This document shows positions 43,896 to 53,251 of a stretch of DNA of 64,000 nt, one piece after another. Position 1 is the first letter of the stretch. Each line of letters starts with the position of its first letter. Source of the stretch: Neolewinella aurantiaca (GTDB lineage Bacteria > Bacteroidota > Bacteroidia > Chitinophagales > Saprospiraceae); NCBI RefSeq assembly GCF_008014675.1, contig NZ_VOXD01000003.1:62001-126000 (forward strand). Direction: 5' to 3'. Under the pieces are notes generated by a model that ran no database searches, was not told the DNA's origin, and saw nothing but the letters and a program-made list of their open reading frames with translations. A program made the translations under genes and the position numbers.

Positions 43896-44245
43896 GAGTG
43901 CTTAACTGATGGCATGAAGTCCTCGCGGTGAGGGCTGAAAACATCGATGAGTACACCTGCTTTGGTACATACGCATCCGTGCATTACGTGCGGTGGGATG
44001 TAGTAAGAGTCGCCACCTTTGATGGTTTTCACCTGGTCACCGATGGTCATCTCAAACTCTCCACTCTCGACGTAGGTAACCTGGCTGTGGTGGTGTTCGT
44101 GCAGTTGGCCTACGGCTCCTGGTTCGAAGTGAACCTTAACGAGCATGATTTTGTCGTCGAAGCCGTGGATCTGGCGCTTGAGGCCGGGACCGACTTCTTC
44201 CCACTCGATATCGTTTCCGTAGAGAAATTCTTTACTTGCTTTCAT
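43892..44245 (-). CDS. kdgF: KdgF-like cupin (unsaturated uronate ring opening)
   Basis: 117 residues from the ATG at 44245 (MKASKEFLYG); the longer frame reads into the upstream gene. Cupin motif QLHEHHHSQVTYVESGEFEMTIGD gives probable metal ligands H49, H51 and Q55, with H89 in VMHG. KdgF converts unsaturated galacturonate or mannuronate/guluronate monomers to the linear keto form (DKI or DEH). No signal peptide, so cytoplasmic. It overlaps the PL17 gene by 14 bp and the MFS gene by 4 bp. Confidence 0.85.
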   Translation of the reverse strand: MKASKEFLYGNDIEWEEVGPGLKRQIHGFDDKIMLVKVHFEPGAVGQLHEHHHSQVTYVESGEFEMTIGDQVKTIKGGDSYYIPPHVMHGCVCTKAGVLIDVFSPHREDFMPSVKHS

Positions 44246-46454
44246 TGTTATTGGTTTTAATGAGATGATGAACGCCTTGCCAATTATAAGCGCGTCCGTT
44301 GATATTGAGGTTATGACTGACCGAGGGGTCAGCATTTTGATTTGAAATAAGGATCATCCACTGTGTGCCATCCTGATGGTTAAAACTCAGGCCTGTGTAT
44401 TCCGGAGAATCCACTACCAGGTTTAGGTCCGTTATGTGGCCATAAGGATCGTGTGGTATTTCGTTGCGGGGAGTATAGCTGCCGTGTGTTTCCAACACAG
44501 AAATAAAGGTAGCATTTGCCCGGCCATTTCTACGGTGGATGAGCCCGGGTGCGCGACGAAGGTTCATTTCCGGGTCATTTGCCCCCAGGCGAACCAGAAG
44601 TACCTCGTCTTCCGCGTCGGTTACCGATGTTTGGGTAAAGAAACGGCCATTATGAAACCAGTTAAACTGTAACTGCCCTTCTTTCGGTTTGCAGTTGGCT
44701 TCGGCCCATAGGTGCTGGTAGCCGTGGTTGGTGCCGAGCGGTTTCATTACGTTGTTGATCTCACAGTCGCAATTGTTTTCCAACATCTGGCCTTTGTACC
44801 ATAGCGGCAAATCGAAGGATGCGGAGGCGCTGCCGCTGGTGCGAAGTACGCTGATGAGCAAGGGCTCCTGAAACGCATCGTCTTTGAGCAACCACATGCT
44901 GCGGTGCATCTCCCGGCCGGGGTAAGCGTTGTTTTCTGTTGCGCTTACGAGTTGAAAATCGGGGTTGCTGATGTCGGCTGCGTAAAGGTTGGGGTGGAAG
45001 TTTTCCGCCTTACTGATTTCTCCATCGAAGTGCGAGGTCTGGTTAACCACAAGCGCGTTGTGGGCGACGGTCTGCTTTGCCCAGGTATTGTTTTCTTTGA
45101 GGTACCGTCCTCCGCCTTTCTGATCGATGTTGACCCAGCGGGCTGATCCGTAATCCTGAATTACTTCGCCCCGTTCGTTGTAGAATGAATAGCCGAGGCG
45201 ATCAAAGTGACCGTGGCCCATGCCCTGGGCTGCGTACTTGAACAGGAATACTGAGGCATGGTCTTCTTCCGCACCGTAAGCCCTGATGACCGCAACGCCT
45301 CCTTCCTTACCATCGGCTCCATCGGTGAAGAGGACAGAGGTAGGGCGAAAAGGCTCGGCTTTTCCTGCTGCAACGGCGTCGCTCACGGCTTTGCCGGCAG
45401 CGTTCAGGGATACTGTTCCCTGTTTTTCTGCCAGGGTAAGCAGACTGGGATCGTTGCCGTAGAGGTAGTAACCGTAGTCTACAGATTTAACCACTTCGTC
45501 GGAGTACAGAGACATTCCTTTGTGCGAATCGTTGATCGGGAAAAAATCACCGGTTGGGTCGGCCTGCAGAACCAGGGCATTGATGGCTTTTCCGAGAATA
45601 CCGTCGCGGTATTCGAGGATGTTGAGGCCTGGTCTTTTTTCGTCGAGCGCCTCTCCGAAGAAGAGGAAGGGGGAAAGGGCATAACGAAGGTAGTAGGGGC
45701 CTTCGGCGAAGTACCCGTCAGGCGAAAAGCTCAGGTCGAGTTGTGGCAAGAAACCCGCACGGCCGTACTTGTCTTTGATCAGACCGCTGTCGTTGTCCCG
45801 AAGGTCATCCGGCAGGCTTTCAGGGGGGAGGCCGTTCAGTGCGCGATCTACCAATTCATCGTCATCCATTACCAGCCCGATCATACCAACCGCGGCACAA
45901 GCCCAGGTAGAGTGATTGTGGATGCGGTTGAAAAACTGAGGGGTTTCGACGGAGAGGAAGTCTGCCATCGGGCGGAACAGTTGCTCGTTCAGTTGTTTGC
46001 GTTCTTCTTCGGGGAGCCAGTCGTAGATGTCGTCATAGGCATGGCTGACGTAGACCAGCCAGTTGGCATCGTTCAGGCATTGCCAGAAGAGCTTACCGGT
46101 AGCATAAGAGCGGTTGGTAGGATGACGGGGCAGGGTAGGGTAGAGCTCGGCGTATTCGAAGAGAACATCGCGAATGAACGTGGCGTAGCGCTTGTCTCCC
46201 GTATGGGTGAAGAGTGCGCCGGCATCGCAAAGCGTGCTCCAATTGCGTTTGTGTTCTTCGTGGGTGTAACCTCCGGCCATGTCTTTAGGGACGGGCACGT
46301 TTACGCCTTGCTCCATGATAGCGTCCACCCGCACCTGCGTGCGCGCCAGCTCCTGCTCGAACAGCGTGTCTGTATTCTTTTCCTCCGCGGGGGAAGTACA
46401 GGCCGCAAAAAGCAACGCTATAATACAGATGAAAATATGGTTCCTGATAATCAT
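44232..46454 (-). CDS. PL17-type oligoalginate lyase lipoprotein
   Basis: 740 residues. Lipoprotein signal MIIRNHIFICIIALLFAAC (lipobox LFAAC). N-terminal (alpha/alpha) toroid alginate-lyase domain (about 60-360), with NRIHNHSTWACAAVGMIG and the segment SFSPDGYFAEGPYYLRYAL. C-terminal heparinase II/III beta-sheet domain (about 375-700), with GHGHFDRLGYSFYNERGEVI and the NTWAKQTVAHNALVVNQ motif. PL17 enzymes cleave oligoalginate exolytically to unsaturated monouronate. The 18-bp element lies in the early coding part (46331-46347), read ARTQVR. Overlaps PL6 by 4 bp. Confidence 0.9.
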   Translation of the reverse strand: MIIRNHIFICIIALLFAACTSPAEEKNTDTLFEQELARTQVRVDAIMEQGVNVPVPKDMAGGYTHEEHKRNWSTLCDAGALFTHTGDKRYATFIRDVLFEYAELYPTLPRHPTNRSYATGKLFWQCLNDANWLVYVSHAYDDIYDWLPEEERKQLNEQLFRPMADFLSVETPQFFNRIHNHSTWACAAVGMIGLVMDDDELVDRALNGLPPESLPDDLRDNDSGLIKDKYGRAGFLPQLDLSFSPDGYFAEGPYYLRYALSPFLFFGEALDEKRPGLNILEYRDGILGKAINALVLQADPTGDFFPINDSHKGMSLYSDEVVKSVDYGYYLYGNDPSLLTLAEKQGTVSLNAAGKAVSDAVAAGKAEPFRPTSVLFTDGADGKEGGVAVIRAYGAEEDHASVFLFKYAAQGMGHGHFDRLGYSFYNERGEVIQDYGSARWVNIDQKGGGRYLKENNTWAKQTVAHNALVVNQTSHFDGEISKAENFHPNLYAADISNPDFQLVSATENNAYPGREMHRSMWLLKDDAFQEPLLISVLRTSGSASASFDLPLWYKGQMLENNCDCEINNVMKPLGTNHGYQHLWAEANCKPKEGQLQFNWFHNGRFFTQTSVTDAEDEVLLVRLGANDPEMNLRRAPGLIHRRNGRANATFISVLETHGSYTPRNEIPHDPYGHITDLNLVVDSPEYTGLSFNHQDGTQWMILISNQNADPSVSHNLNINGRAYNWQGVHHLIKTNNNESK
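46331..46347 (+). repeat. GC-rich element inside the PL17 gene
   Basis: GCACCTGCGTGCGCGCC, the consensus without its first T, near the 5' end of the PL17 gene and in frame. Confidence 0.6.
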
Positions 46455-48754
46455 TCGCTGAGGTTTGTGCCCACTGTACGACCACCGGCCGTTGTGATGG
46501 GTTCGGTAAGGTTGAGTTGGAGTCCGGAAGTGTTGTAAGGCTCTCCGTTGTCTTCAATAGTAGTGCCGCCGGAGAACACTGAATTCATGATGTTGACCAC
46601 AGGTTCGCCGACCACCAGATGGAGCTGGAGAGGCTTGGAGTCGTCGAAAATACAGTCGTTGATAGTGACGACCTGGGTGCCGTGCAGGCGTACGGAACTG
46701 CCGGTACCGTTGCGCTTATCACCGCCGATTTCGTCGAAAGTGGAATTTGTAATGGATACCATGGGGCCCAGGGTACTTTCGTCCCGGCCACCGCGATGAA
46801 CGAGGATAGCTTCCTGGCCAATATCATCGAACAGGCAATTATCGACCACTACATTCTGTGCGTTATAGATGCCGATGTCATCGGTCTCCCGGTCGAGGGC
46901 AAGGACGCTGCCTGAAATGTTTTCGAAACGGGAGTTGCGCAGTACGATGGAGTCGGCCATGGTGTTTTTGGCCACACGGAGAACGTTGAAACTGTGGTTG
47001 ATGTCGAGGTCAGCGAAGTCGCAGTCTTCGATCAGTAGTTTGTAGTTGTTGATCATGGAGTACCGGCTGGTTTGAATTACCGCGTTCAGGGGCTTGTCCC
47101 GACATTCTTTGCCGTCGACGCGAACACCTTTCAGGGTCAGTCCGCCTCCGTTCTCGATGTTGAACAGGCTGGTTTTCTGGAAGGTCAGTACCGGTTTCTC
47201 GGTAAGGCCCTGTGCTGCCTCGAAGGTCAGGGGGTGGGTCAGTACTACACTTTTGGTCTGGAGGTATTCTCCTGCTTCGGTCAGACGGATAATGTCTCCG
47301 GGGGCAGAATTTCTTGCGGCCTCCCAGAGGGTGTTTTCGCCGGCTTTAACCTCGATGACCTTGCCTCCACCGAAGAACTGCTCGTCCTGTACACGTGGAT
47401 ACCAGGTTACACCGGTATTTTCGGGGGTTGCCATCAATTCGATGCCAGCCCGGATGCTGTCGCCGGCGGGAGTGTTTAGGGGTATTTTGACGCCGCTGTC
47501 GAGTGCCTCAAATTCTATTTCTTTGCTGACAAAGCCATCCTGCTGGAAGGGCTCCAGGCCAGGGTTGACGATGTTACCCGCGAAGGTGATGCCGCTCATG
47601 TCGTCAAAGGCAGAGAAGAGTTTGCCTCCGCTTTTGCGGTAGAATACGTTGTTGGAAATTGAGGAACGCTCGGGCTTGGCGCTTCTTTCTTCGTCGTTGC
47701 CAACGCCAAGTTGTACGTGGTCGCAGTCGATCAATACGTTGTTTTCGGCTTTGGAGTCGGTAACCTGTACGTAGCGGTTCAGCGGGGAGTTGGGGACACC
47801 GTTCATCACAGTGAGCGCACTGCGAAAACGGTACCCGCGTAGTTGTTCGAGGTAGTTGTTTACTACTGTTTGCTTCGCATTGATGATTCGAATGCCTCCG
47901 GTATTGGCCACGCCGTTGCCAAAAAAGAAATTATTCTCGATGGTTACTTCGTTACCGTGGCGGATGGTCAGTGTACCGGTACTTTCAAAGAAGGTATTGC
48001 CCTTGAAAACATTCTGTCCGCTCTTATTGGAAATGATTTCAACCTCTCCGTTACATTTGTAGAAGTAGTTCGACTCTACCACCGTGTTGGAGTTGCTCTC
48101 GCAGTAATGGCTGGTTCCGATACGAAGGGTTTCGCCACCATTGGAGCCAAGGACAGCGCGGTGTCCGAAGAAATTATGGTCGATTCGGTGAAAGTTCTCC
48201 CTGCTGCCTTCGGTGGCGAGGCGTACGGCAAGTACAACACCCTGGTTGCGTTTGCCGGTGAGGTAATTGTGGTCGAACCGGTTGTGCTTACCGTACAACG
48301 CTACCCAGTAGTCGCTTTCGAAGCGTTCCGATGGGTTATAGTTGTCGATTACACACTCAGTTATGCGGCAGTTGTTGCAAAGGTCTTCTTTGCTGGTCCG
48401 GAAAGAGATTACTTCACTCGTTGGGGTAAATCCGTTTCTGAACACGAGGCCCTCAACGTGAATGTACTCTCCGGAGATTCTGAGGTTTGACTGTCCTTCG
48501 AGGAATACTTTACCTTTTTCCTGCGCTACGAGTTTTATGGGCTGTTCAGAGGTTCCTGTTCCGGTAAGTTTTATTTCGAAGTCGCTATATGTACCATTAG
48601 CCAGTGTGATCACATCACCTGGTTTTGCGTTTTCTATGGCGGCGTTCAGTTCTTCTGCCGAAGAAACGAGTCCTTCAGGAGCGCCACAGCTGTAAACGAG
48701 ACTCAAGAGAGCCAGACAGCTGAGCAGTGGGATTTTGGAAATTAATTTATACAT
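46451..48754 (-). CDS. PL6-family alginate lyase lipoprotein
   Basis: 767 residues. Lipobox LVYSC (signal MYKLISKIPLLSCLALLSLVYSC). The right-handed parallel beta-helix typical of PL6/chondroitinase B: AELNAAIENAKPGDVITLANGTY at the start, then repeated strands with FYKCNGEVEIISNKSGQNVFKGNTF, which holds the catalytic lysine region, and RHGNEVTIENNFFFGNG, the arginine region. The C-terminal half forms a second beta-helix, as in two-domain PL6 enzymes. It degrades alginate (poly-MG or poly-G). Position next to PL17 and PL7 supports the assignment. Confidence 0.9.
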   Translation of the reverse strand: MYKLISKIPLLSCLALLSLVYSCGAPEGLVSSAEELNAAIENAKPGDVITLANGTYSDFEIKLTGTGTSEQPIKLVAQEKGKVFLEGQSNLRISGEYIHVEGLVFRNGFTPTSEVISFRTSKEDLCNNCRITECVIDNYNPSERFESDYWVALYGKHNRFDHNYLTGKRNQGVVLAVRLATEGSRENFHRIDHNFFGHRAVLGSNGGETLRIGTSHYCESNSNTVVESNYFYKCNGEVEIISNKSGQNVFKGNTFFESTGTLTIRHGNEVTIENNFFFGNGVANTGGIRIINAKQTVVNNYLEQLRGYRFRSALTVMNGVPNSPLNRYVQVTDSKAENNVLIDCDHVQLGVGNDEERSAKPERSSISNNVFYRKSGGKLFSAFDDMSGITFAGNIVNPGLEPFQQDGFVSKEIEFEALDSGVKIPLNTPAGDSIRAGIELMATPENTGVTWYPRVQDEQFFGGGKVIEVKAGENTLWEAARNSAPGDIIRLTEAGEYLQTKSVVLTHPLTFEAAQGLTEKPVLTFQKTSLFNIENGGGLTLKGVRVDGKECRDKPLNAVIQTSRYSMINNYKLLIEDCDFADLDINHSFNVLRVAKNTMADSIVLRNSRFENISGSVLALDRETDDIGIYNAQNVVVDNCLFDDIGQEAILVHRGGRDESTLGPMVSITNSTFDEIGGDKRNGTGSSVRLHGTQVVTINDCIFDDSKPLQLHLVVGEPVVNIMNSVFSGGTTIEDNGEPYNTSGLQLNLTEPITTAGGRTVGTNLSE

Positions 48755-48770
48755 GGTACGGTAGCTAAAT

Positions 48771-48812
48771 GACCCGGACGTTGGTGGTAAAAGTACCTTC
48801 CACGTCCGGGTC
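48771..48812 (-). promoter_or_regulatory. Intra-operon hairpin between PL7 and PL6 genes
   Basis: GACCCGGACGT/ACGTCCGGGTC, an 11-bp perfect stem, with a small inner GGTaaaagTACC. It may be an attenuator, a processing site or an mRNA-stabilising structure. On the minus strand it is followed by ATTTAGC, a weak U-tract. Confidence 0.55.
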
Positions 48813-48877
48813 CTGAAAAGTGGTTTTGAAATGAACTTTATCTGTACTGTTGAGATTTGAAGTTGCTCGTATGGGGG

Positions 48878-49828
48878 TTAATGAGAAACTTCTAACTCGT
48901 AGAATTTTACTGTGGCAAAAGACCCTTTATCTCTTGACTGAAAGTAATTGCCTGCTTTGAAGTAGTTTTCAAAAATTCCCCATTTCTCCATGTGGATGTC
49001 TTTGAAGACTTTGTACTCCTGGTTATTCAGAACAATTACCATTTCACCTTCTGAGACTTTTACTTCAAGGGTGAATTTTCTGAAACCCACCTCTTGTTCA
49101 AAATTGAAGCCTGCGTCATCATCCCATGCTTCTTCGTGCAAAAGGTGTTCATCGGCAAGGCCTTCGGTTCTTAGTTTTTTGGACTTCACCCGGATCTTCC
49201 CGTCTTGCCAGTATATTTTCAAAATAGGGGGCGCATTGTTGTCCGATGCACCGATCAGGTCACGTTGCTCATTGGTTAAGCGGCCGTGAATTTGAAGGAT
49301 AATCGTTTTGTGGTATTTCCCCGAAGCACTTCGTGAAATAGCGTCCACGGCTATCTTGGCTTTCATTCTGCCACCTTGCTTGAAGGTCCAGTTGGTGTTG
49401 TTGTCTCCCGGAACCATTTGTTCTCTGAGCTCAGACCTGGAATACTTCGTATTGGTCGTCGTCGAATTAGTAGGGTAGGCATGGAACACGATCGAACCAT
49501 CGGTGGAATCGATGTACATATAAGGTTTTGCGACCTCATTCGTCGCAAAGTCGAAAATTTCAGGTGGCTCAATCTCGTACGGCTTTCCTTTTTCGTTCGC
49601 CACGGGCAGCGTAACCTTCCAGTGACTCAGGTCAATATCGGGCAACTTGAGCTTCTTTTTTTTCTTTCTCTTTTTCTTCTTCTCAGTTTGATCGGGGGGC
49701 GAATCGGTCTGAGCATTAGCAGCCACGGGCCCAAGCATGAGCGTGGCAATCAAAAAGAGCGCAGAAAAACCACCCAGGACATTTGTAATGCCTGGGTGGT
49801 TTCCAAATCTAATCATGCAATTAATCAT
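48878..49828 (-). CDS. PL7-family alginate lyase with Lys-rich linker
   Basis: 316 residues (or 312 from the second ATG at 49816). Signal peptide ends at PVAANAQ, followed by a run of lysines (about 50-61) before the beta-jelly-roll domain. Catalytic PL7 motifs are present: RSELRE (131-136), QIH (179-181) and YFKAGNYFQS near residue 295. The QIH form is usual for poly-M/poly-G activity. Secreted or periplasmic endolyase. It starts 2 bp after the stop of the PKD lipoprotein gene, so it is the fourth gene of the locus in transcription order after SusC, SusD and PKD. Confidence 0.93.
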   Translation of the reverse strand: MINCMIRFGNHPGITNVLGGFSALFLIATLMLGPVAANAQTDSPPDQTEKKKKRKKKKKLKLPDIDLSHWKVTLPVANEKGKPYEIEPPEIFDFATNEVAKPYMYIDSTDGSIVFHAYPTNSTTTNTKYSRSELREQMVPGDNNTNWTFKQGGRMKAKIAVDAISRSASGKYHKTIILQIHGRLTNEQRDLIGASDNNAPPILKIYWQDGKIRVKSKKLRTEGLADEHLLHEEAWDDDAGFNFEQEVGFRKFTLEVKVSEGEMVIVLNNQEYKVFKDIHMEKWGIFENYFKAGNYFQSRDKGSFATVKFYELEVSH

Positions 49829-49830
49829 TT

Positions 49831-51750
49831 CTAAAGCTTAATGATTGAAAAGTCATCCATGTACGATTCCGATTCATCATCTCCCCCGGTGACATTGAGG
49901 GTATAGTCGTTGTAAATGAACAGAACTACTTCGGTGCTCGAGCCAGAGTTAAATTGAATCTTGGCTTCTACCCAATCATTTGTATCGTGACCAGAGGCGG
50001 CATCCAGGATTTGAGTAGCCAGGATTCTGGATGGGTCATCGATAACCGCTGGGTCGTCGAAGGGAGCATCATAAATCTGAGTGGTTACGGTTGTTCCTGC
50101 ACCTGAATCCTTGTCCCGTTTGTAGAAGGAAATTTCATAGTCCGTATTGGCTTCGACTGTAATCGCCTGGTAGTACCATCTTCTGTTCGATTCGTTGGTG
50201 TTGCCCTGGCTTTCGAAAGTAGGAAGTTTCGCTGAGCGTGATCCGCTTCTGAACGTACTGGAGGTCTGGACAACCCATGTACCATCAAATCCAAAAAATG
50301 TATCAGCATTTTCTTCCAGGGTCCTGTTTCGGTGTGCGTCGGTACCGTTTTCTATTCCCGGATCATTGATCGCGGCGATGAAGCCTTGCGAAACGGTCAA
50401 TTCTGCCGTTGCTACATCCATGAGACCGGTAACGCTGTAAGCAGTCAGGGTAACGAGGTAGATACCATCTTCTTCGTAAGTATGAGAAGGGTTCATACCG
50501 GTGAACTGGTAACCGTCACCAAATTCCCAGAGGAGCATTTCAGCATCAACGGAAGCATCCGTGAAGGAGTACGTTTGGTAATCCTGAGGATCAACTTCAA
50601 AAGTGAAATCTGCGGTAACCGGAGCCTGGATGTCGATATCTCTGCTCACGGTCGCTGTTTCACCGTCGGGGCTTGTTGCTTCCAGGGTGACGGTGTACAC
50701 GTCGGGGGTTGCATAAACGTGCGTCGGAGATTCTTCGACGGAAGTATTACCGTCGCCAAAATCCCAGATGTAGCTTTCAGCATTGGTCGAGGAGTTGTCG
50801 AAAGTGTACTCCAGGAAGTTCTCCGTACTCTGGGCCGGTGTAAATGCCGGTGAAGGAGGAACTGCGCCGGGAAGTCCGATGTCGATGGTGAAATCATCAA
50901 ACCTGGCTTCAACGTTAGCATCGTTGTAGAAGTAAATCGCAACGGTTGTGTTGTTGCCGGAGTTGAAGGAAAGTTTCTGCTGAACGTAAGTAGAAGGATC
51001 TTCAGTGTCGTTGACCAAAATAGAAGCAATGGTAGCATCAAATGCTTCCTGCTGACTTGTAATAGGTCCGTTTTCAGTAACGCCAATAATAGACACAATA
51101 GCCCATGGATCAGCAGCATCGTTTTTCATGGTGTACCAAAAGCGGAGGTCGTAGTTAGAGTTTGGCTCCACCGTGATTTCCTGGTAACCAGCCCGGGCAC
51201 TACTGACTTCAAGCTTTGCGGCCTGGCTACCGTAGGTTACAGGGCTGCCGGAAATACCGAAAATAGTTGTCCAGCTGGGGCTGCTGGTCCGCCATGAGTC
51301 TCTTCCGTCTCCTGTTCCGTCCGGCAAGGTGTTATCCTCAAAACCTGGCTCCAGTATAATTGGCTGGAAAGGGCCTTCTACAACTATAACGTCAAGCGTT
51401 ACAACGTTTGAGGCTCCTCTGGCGTCGGTGGCGGTCAATGATACCTGATAAGTTCCCTCACCGTTCTCAAAAGTATAGGTCGGGTCTTTTTCAGTAGAGG
51501 TGTCTCCACCGCCAAAATCCCATTGGAAGTTGGTCGCTTCGGTAGAAAGGTTCGTGAATTTAACGGTTTTGAAATCCTCCTGAGTGGAAGCATAGGAAAA
51601 GCTGGCCGCAGGGGGGATAAGGTCTGCTATAGAATTTGCCTCTGGCAGCTCAAACTCGAAGGCCTCCTCACAACTATTAGCAAATAGCGCGATGGCCAGG
51701 CATAGTATAAGCTTGCTGGTTTGGCGTAGAAAAATCGTTGTATTTTTCAT
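49831..51750 (-). CDS. Surface lipoprotein with three PKD domains and two carbohydrate-binding-like domains
   Basis: 639 residues, lipoprotein signal ending at FANSC. PKD domain 1 (about 45-125, FQWDFGGGDTSTEKDP), a jelly-roll/CBM-like module (about 135-295), PKD 2 (about 300-380, YIWDFGDGNTSVEESP), PKD 3 (about 385-465, LLWEFGDGYQFTGMNP) and a final CBM-like module (about 470-639, with RWYYQAITVEANTDYEISFYKRD). It occupies the position of SusE/SusF glycan-binding lipoproteins, directly after SusD. It probably holds alginate at the cell surface; specificity is inferred. The two binding-like modules resemble each other. Confidence 0.82.
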   Translation of the reverse strand: MKNTTIFLRQTSKLILCLAIALFANSCEEAFEFELPEANSIADLIPPAASFSYASTQEDFKTVKFTNLSTEATNFQWDFGGGDTSTEKDPTYTFENGEGTYQVSLTATDARGASNVVTLDVIVVEGPFQPIILEPGFEDNTLPDGTGDGRDSWRTSSPSWTTIFGISGSPVTYGSQAAKLEVSSARAGYQEITVEPNSNYDLRFWYTMKNDAADPWAIVSIIGVTENGPITSQQEAFDATIASILVNDTEDPSTYVQQKLSFNSGNNTTVAIYFYNDANVEARFDDFTIDIGLPGAVPPSPAFTPAQSTENFLEYTFDNSSTNAESYIWDFGDGNTSVEESPTHVYATPDVYTVTLEATSPDGETATVSRDIDIQAPVTADFTFEVDPQDYQTYSFTDASVDAEMLLWEFGDGYQFTGMNPSHTYEEDGIYLVTLTAYSVTGLMDVATAELTVSQGFIAAINDPGIENGTDAHRNRTLEENADTFFGFDGTWVVQTSSTFRSGSRSAKLPTFESQGNTNESNRRWYYQAITVEANTDYEISFYKRDKDSGAGTTVTTQIYDAPFDDPAVIDDPSRILATQILDAASGHDTNDWVEAKIQFNSGSSTEVVLFIYNDYTLNVTGGDDESESYMDDFSIIKL

Positions 51751-51780
51751 TATATTATTTTTACAATTGTGAACTTCGAT

Positions 51781-53232
51781 TTAGTACCCAGGATTCTGGG
51801 TGAGGAGACCTTCACTTAGGTTGATCTCTCTCGCAGGAATTGGAAGTAGTAGCTTTCTTGCGTCATAAGCACCGTAACCCATTTCCGATGCATGGGCACT
51901 TAGTACCTCGTCGGCAACGCCGAACCGGACAAGATCGAAGAAGCGCTGATTCTCGAAAGCGAGTTCTACTCGTCTTTCGGTAAGCAGGTCGTTTTTAGAA
52001 ATTGAAGCCGGCCGGTCAGCAACAGGGTCAAACCCTGCCCGGGCTCTCACGGCCATGTAGGAGTCAATTGCTGCTCCATCCGAAGTGGAGTTGCCAGATC
52101 CGATAATTGCCTCAGCGTGCATAAGCAGCACGTCGGCATAACGAAGAATGATCCAGTCGTTTCCTGCGTTTCGGGCGTTAATGCCGTAGGATGGAGGGTT
52201 GGTAGAAAGGTCTGTTCCTTCGGGAAGGAACTTTGCAACTTCGTTTGAAGTCCCGATGGTGACATAAGATTTGTCTCCTCTGTCTCCGCCAAATGCAGTA
52301 AAGTCGGCAATCAGGTTTTCATTCAGGATATTAAGTCCGTCTTCTCTGCCCTGACGAACAGCGGAAGTGAATTCCGAAGAGAAACTCTGGCTTTCCAGAG
52401 TGTTGGCTACCTGATACTGAATGGCGAAGATGATTTCATCGTTCAGCTCGTTGTAAAAAACATCCGTAAAGTCTTCCTCAAGGGAGTAGTCACCACTATT
52501 GATAATGTCCTGGCAGAGTTGAGCCGCCGTAGCGTAGTCACGGTCGTCTTTCGTCAGGTACACCTTGGCTAAGAGGCCCTGGGCCGCTGCCCGTGAAGCT
52601 CTTGCCTTATAGGTGTTGTCTAAAACGCTGATTGCCTCTTGCAGGTCTGCGACAATCTGGTCGTAAATCTGTACGGTAGGAACCCGGGTGAAAAGGGCTT
52701 CGTTATCTGAAGGTCCAACCACCGTTGTTACCAGTGGAACATCTCCGTAGAGTCTTACCAGATTGAAGTATGCATAGGCTCTCAGGAACTTCAGCTCAGC
52801 GATGTACCGGCTTTGGTTGTCCTCATCAGCAGCTTCCGGTACGAAGTCCATGATGTTGTTAGACCGGAAAATGACCTCGTACATTGACTGGTAGTAATCT
52901 TCCGATTCTACGTTGTTAGCGTTCACAAGGTAGCGATGGAAATCGGCCTTTGATCCCTCAGTTGTAGCACCTCTGGTGTTATCCGTACGGTGCTCAGTAA
53001 GGAGATACTCGAACTGTACGCCCCTGTTGGACCGTGATTCGTTCGTTTCTGTGTTTTCATTGACGCCCTGTATTGCATCATAGACACCTATGACACCGGC
53101 AAGAACATCGGCGTCTGACTCATAAAAGGTGTCCGTTACTACCGCAGATTCAGGTAGTGGATTCAGAAAATCCTCACAAGAGCAGATCGCAAAACCAAGG
53201 CTCGCAAGGAGTATGAATTTTATATTTTTCAT
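51781..53232 (-). CDS. SusD/RagB-family alginate-binding lipoprotein
   Basis: 483 residues. Lipobox FAICSC at the start, then the SusD fold: N-terminal helical part with TPR-like repeats (EDFLNPLPESAVVTDTFYESDADVLAG, KFLRAYAYFNLVRLYGDVPLV) and a C-terminal ILRYADVLLMHAEAI and ELAFENQRFFDLVRFG. Caps the TonB-dependent SusC pore and binds oligosaccharides. Directly downstream of SusC (19 bp). Confidence 0.94.
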   Translation of the reverse strand: MKNIKFILLASLGFAICSCEDFLNPLPESAVVTDTFYESDADVLAGVIGVYDAIQGVNENTETNESRSNRGVQFEYLLTEHRTDNTRGATTEGSKADFHRYLVNANNVESEDYYQSMYEVIFRSNNIMDFVPEAADEDNQSRYIAELKFLRAYAYFNLVRLYGDVPLVTTVVGPSDNEALFTRVPTVQIYDQIVADLQEAISVLDNTYKARASRAAAQGLLAKVYLTKDDRDYATAAQLCQDIINSGDYSLEEDFTDVFYNELNDEIIFAIQYQVANTLESQSFSSEFTSAVRQGREDGLNILNENLIADFTAFGGDRGDKSYVTIGTSNEVAKFLPEGTDLSTNPPSYGINARNAGNDWIILRYADVLLMHAEAIIGSGNSTSDGAAIDSYMAVRARAGFDPVADRPASISKNDLLTERRVELAFENQRFFDLVRFGVADEVLSAHASEMGYGAYDARKLLLPIPAREINLSEGLLTQNPGY

Positions 53233-53251
53233 AATTTGGTTTGTTTATTAT

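Noticed and set aside
45258-46538. 426-codon plus-strand frame opposite PL17
   Set aside because: The minus strand encodes a complete PL17 enzyme with lipoprotein signal; the opposite frame has no domain.
48607-48619. GTGATcacATCAC as a fifth Crp-type operator
   Set aside because: The spacer is 3 instead of 4 bp and it lies inside the PL6 coding sequence, far from a suitable promoter.
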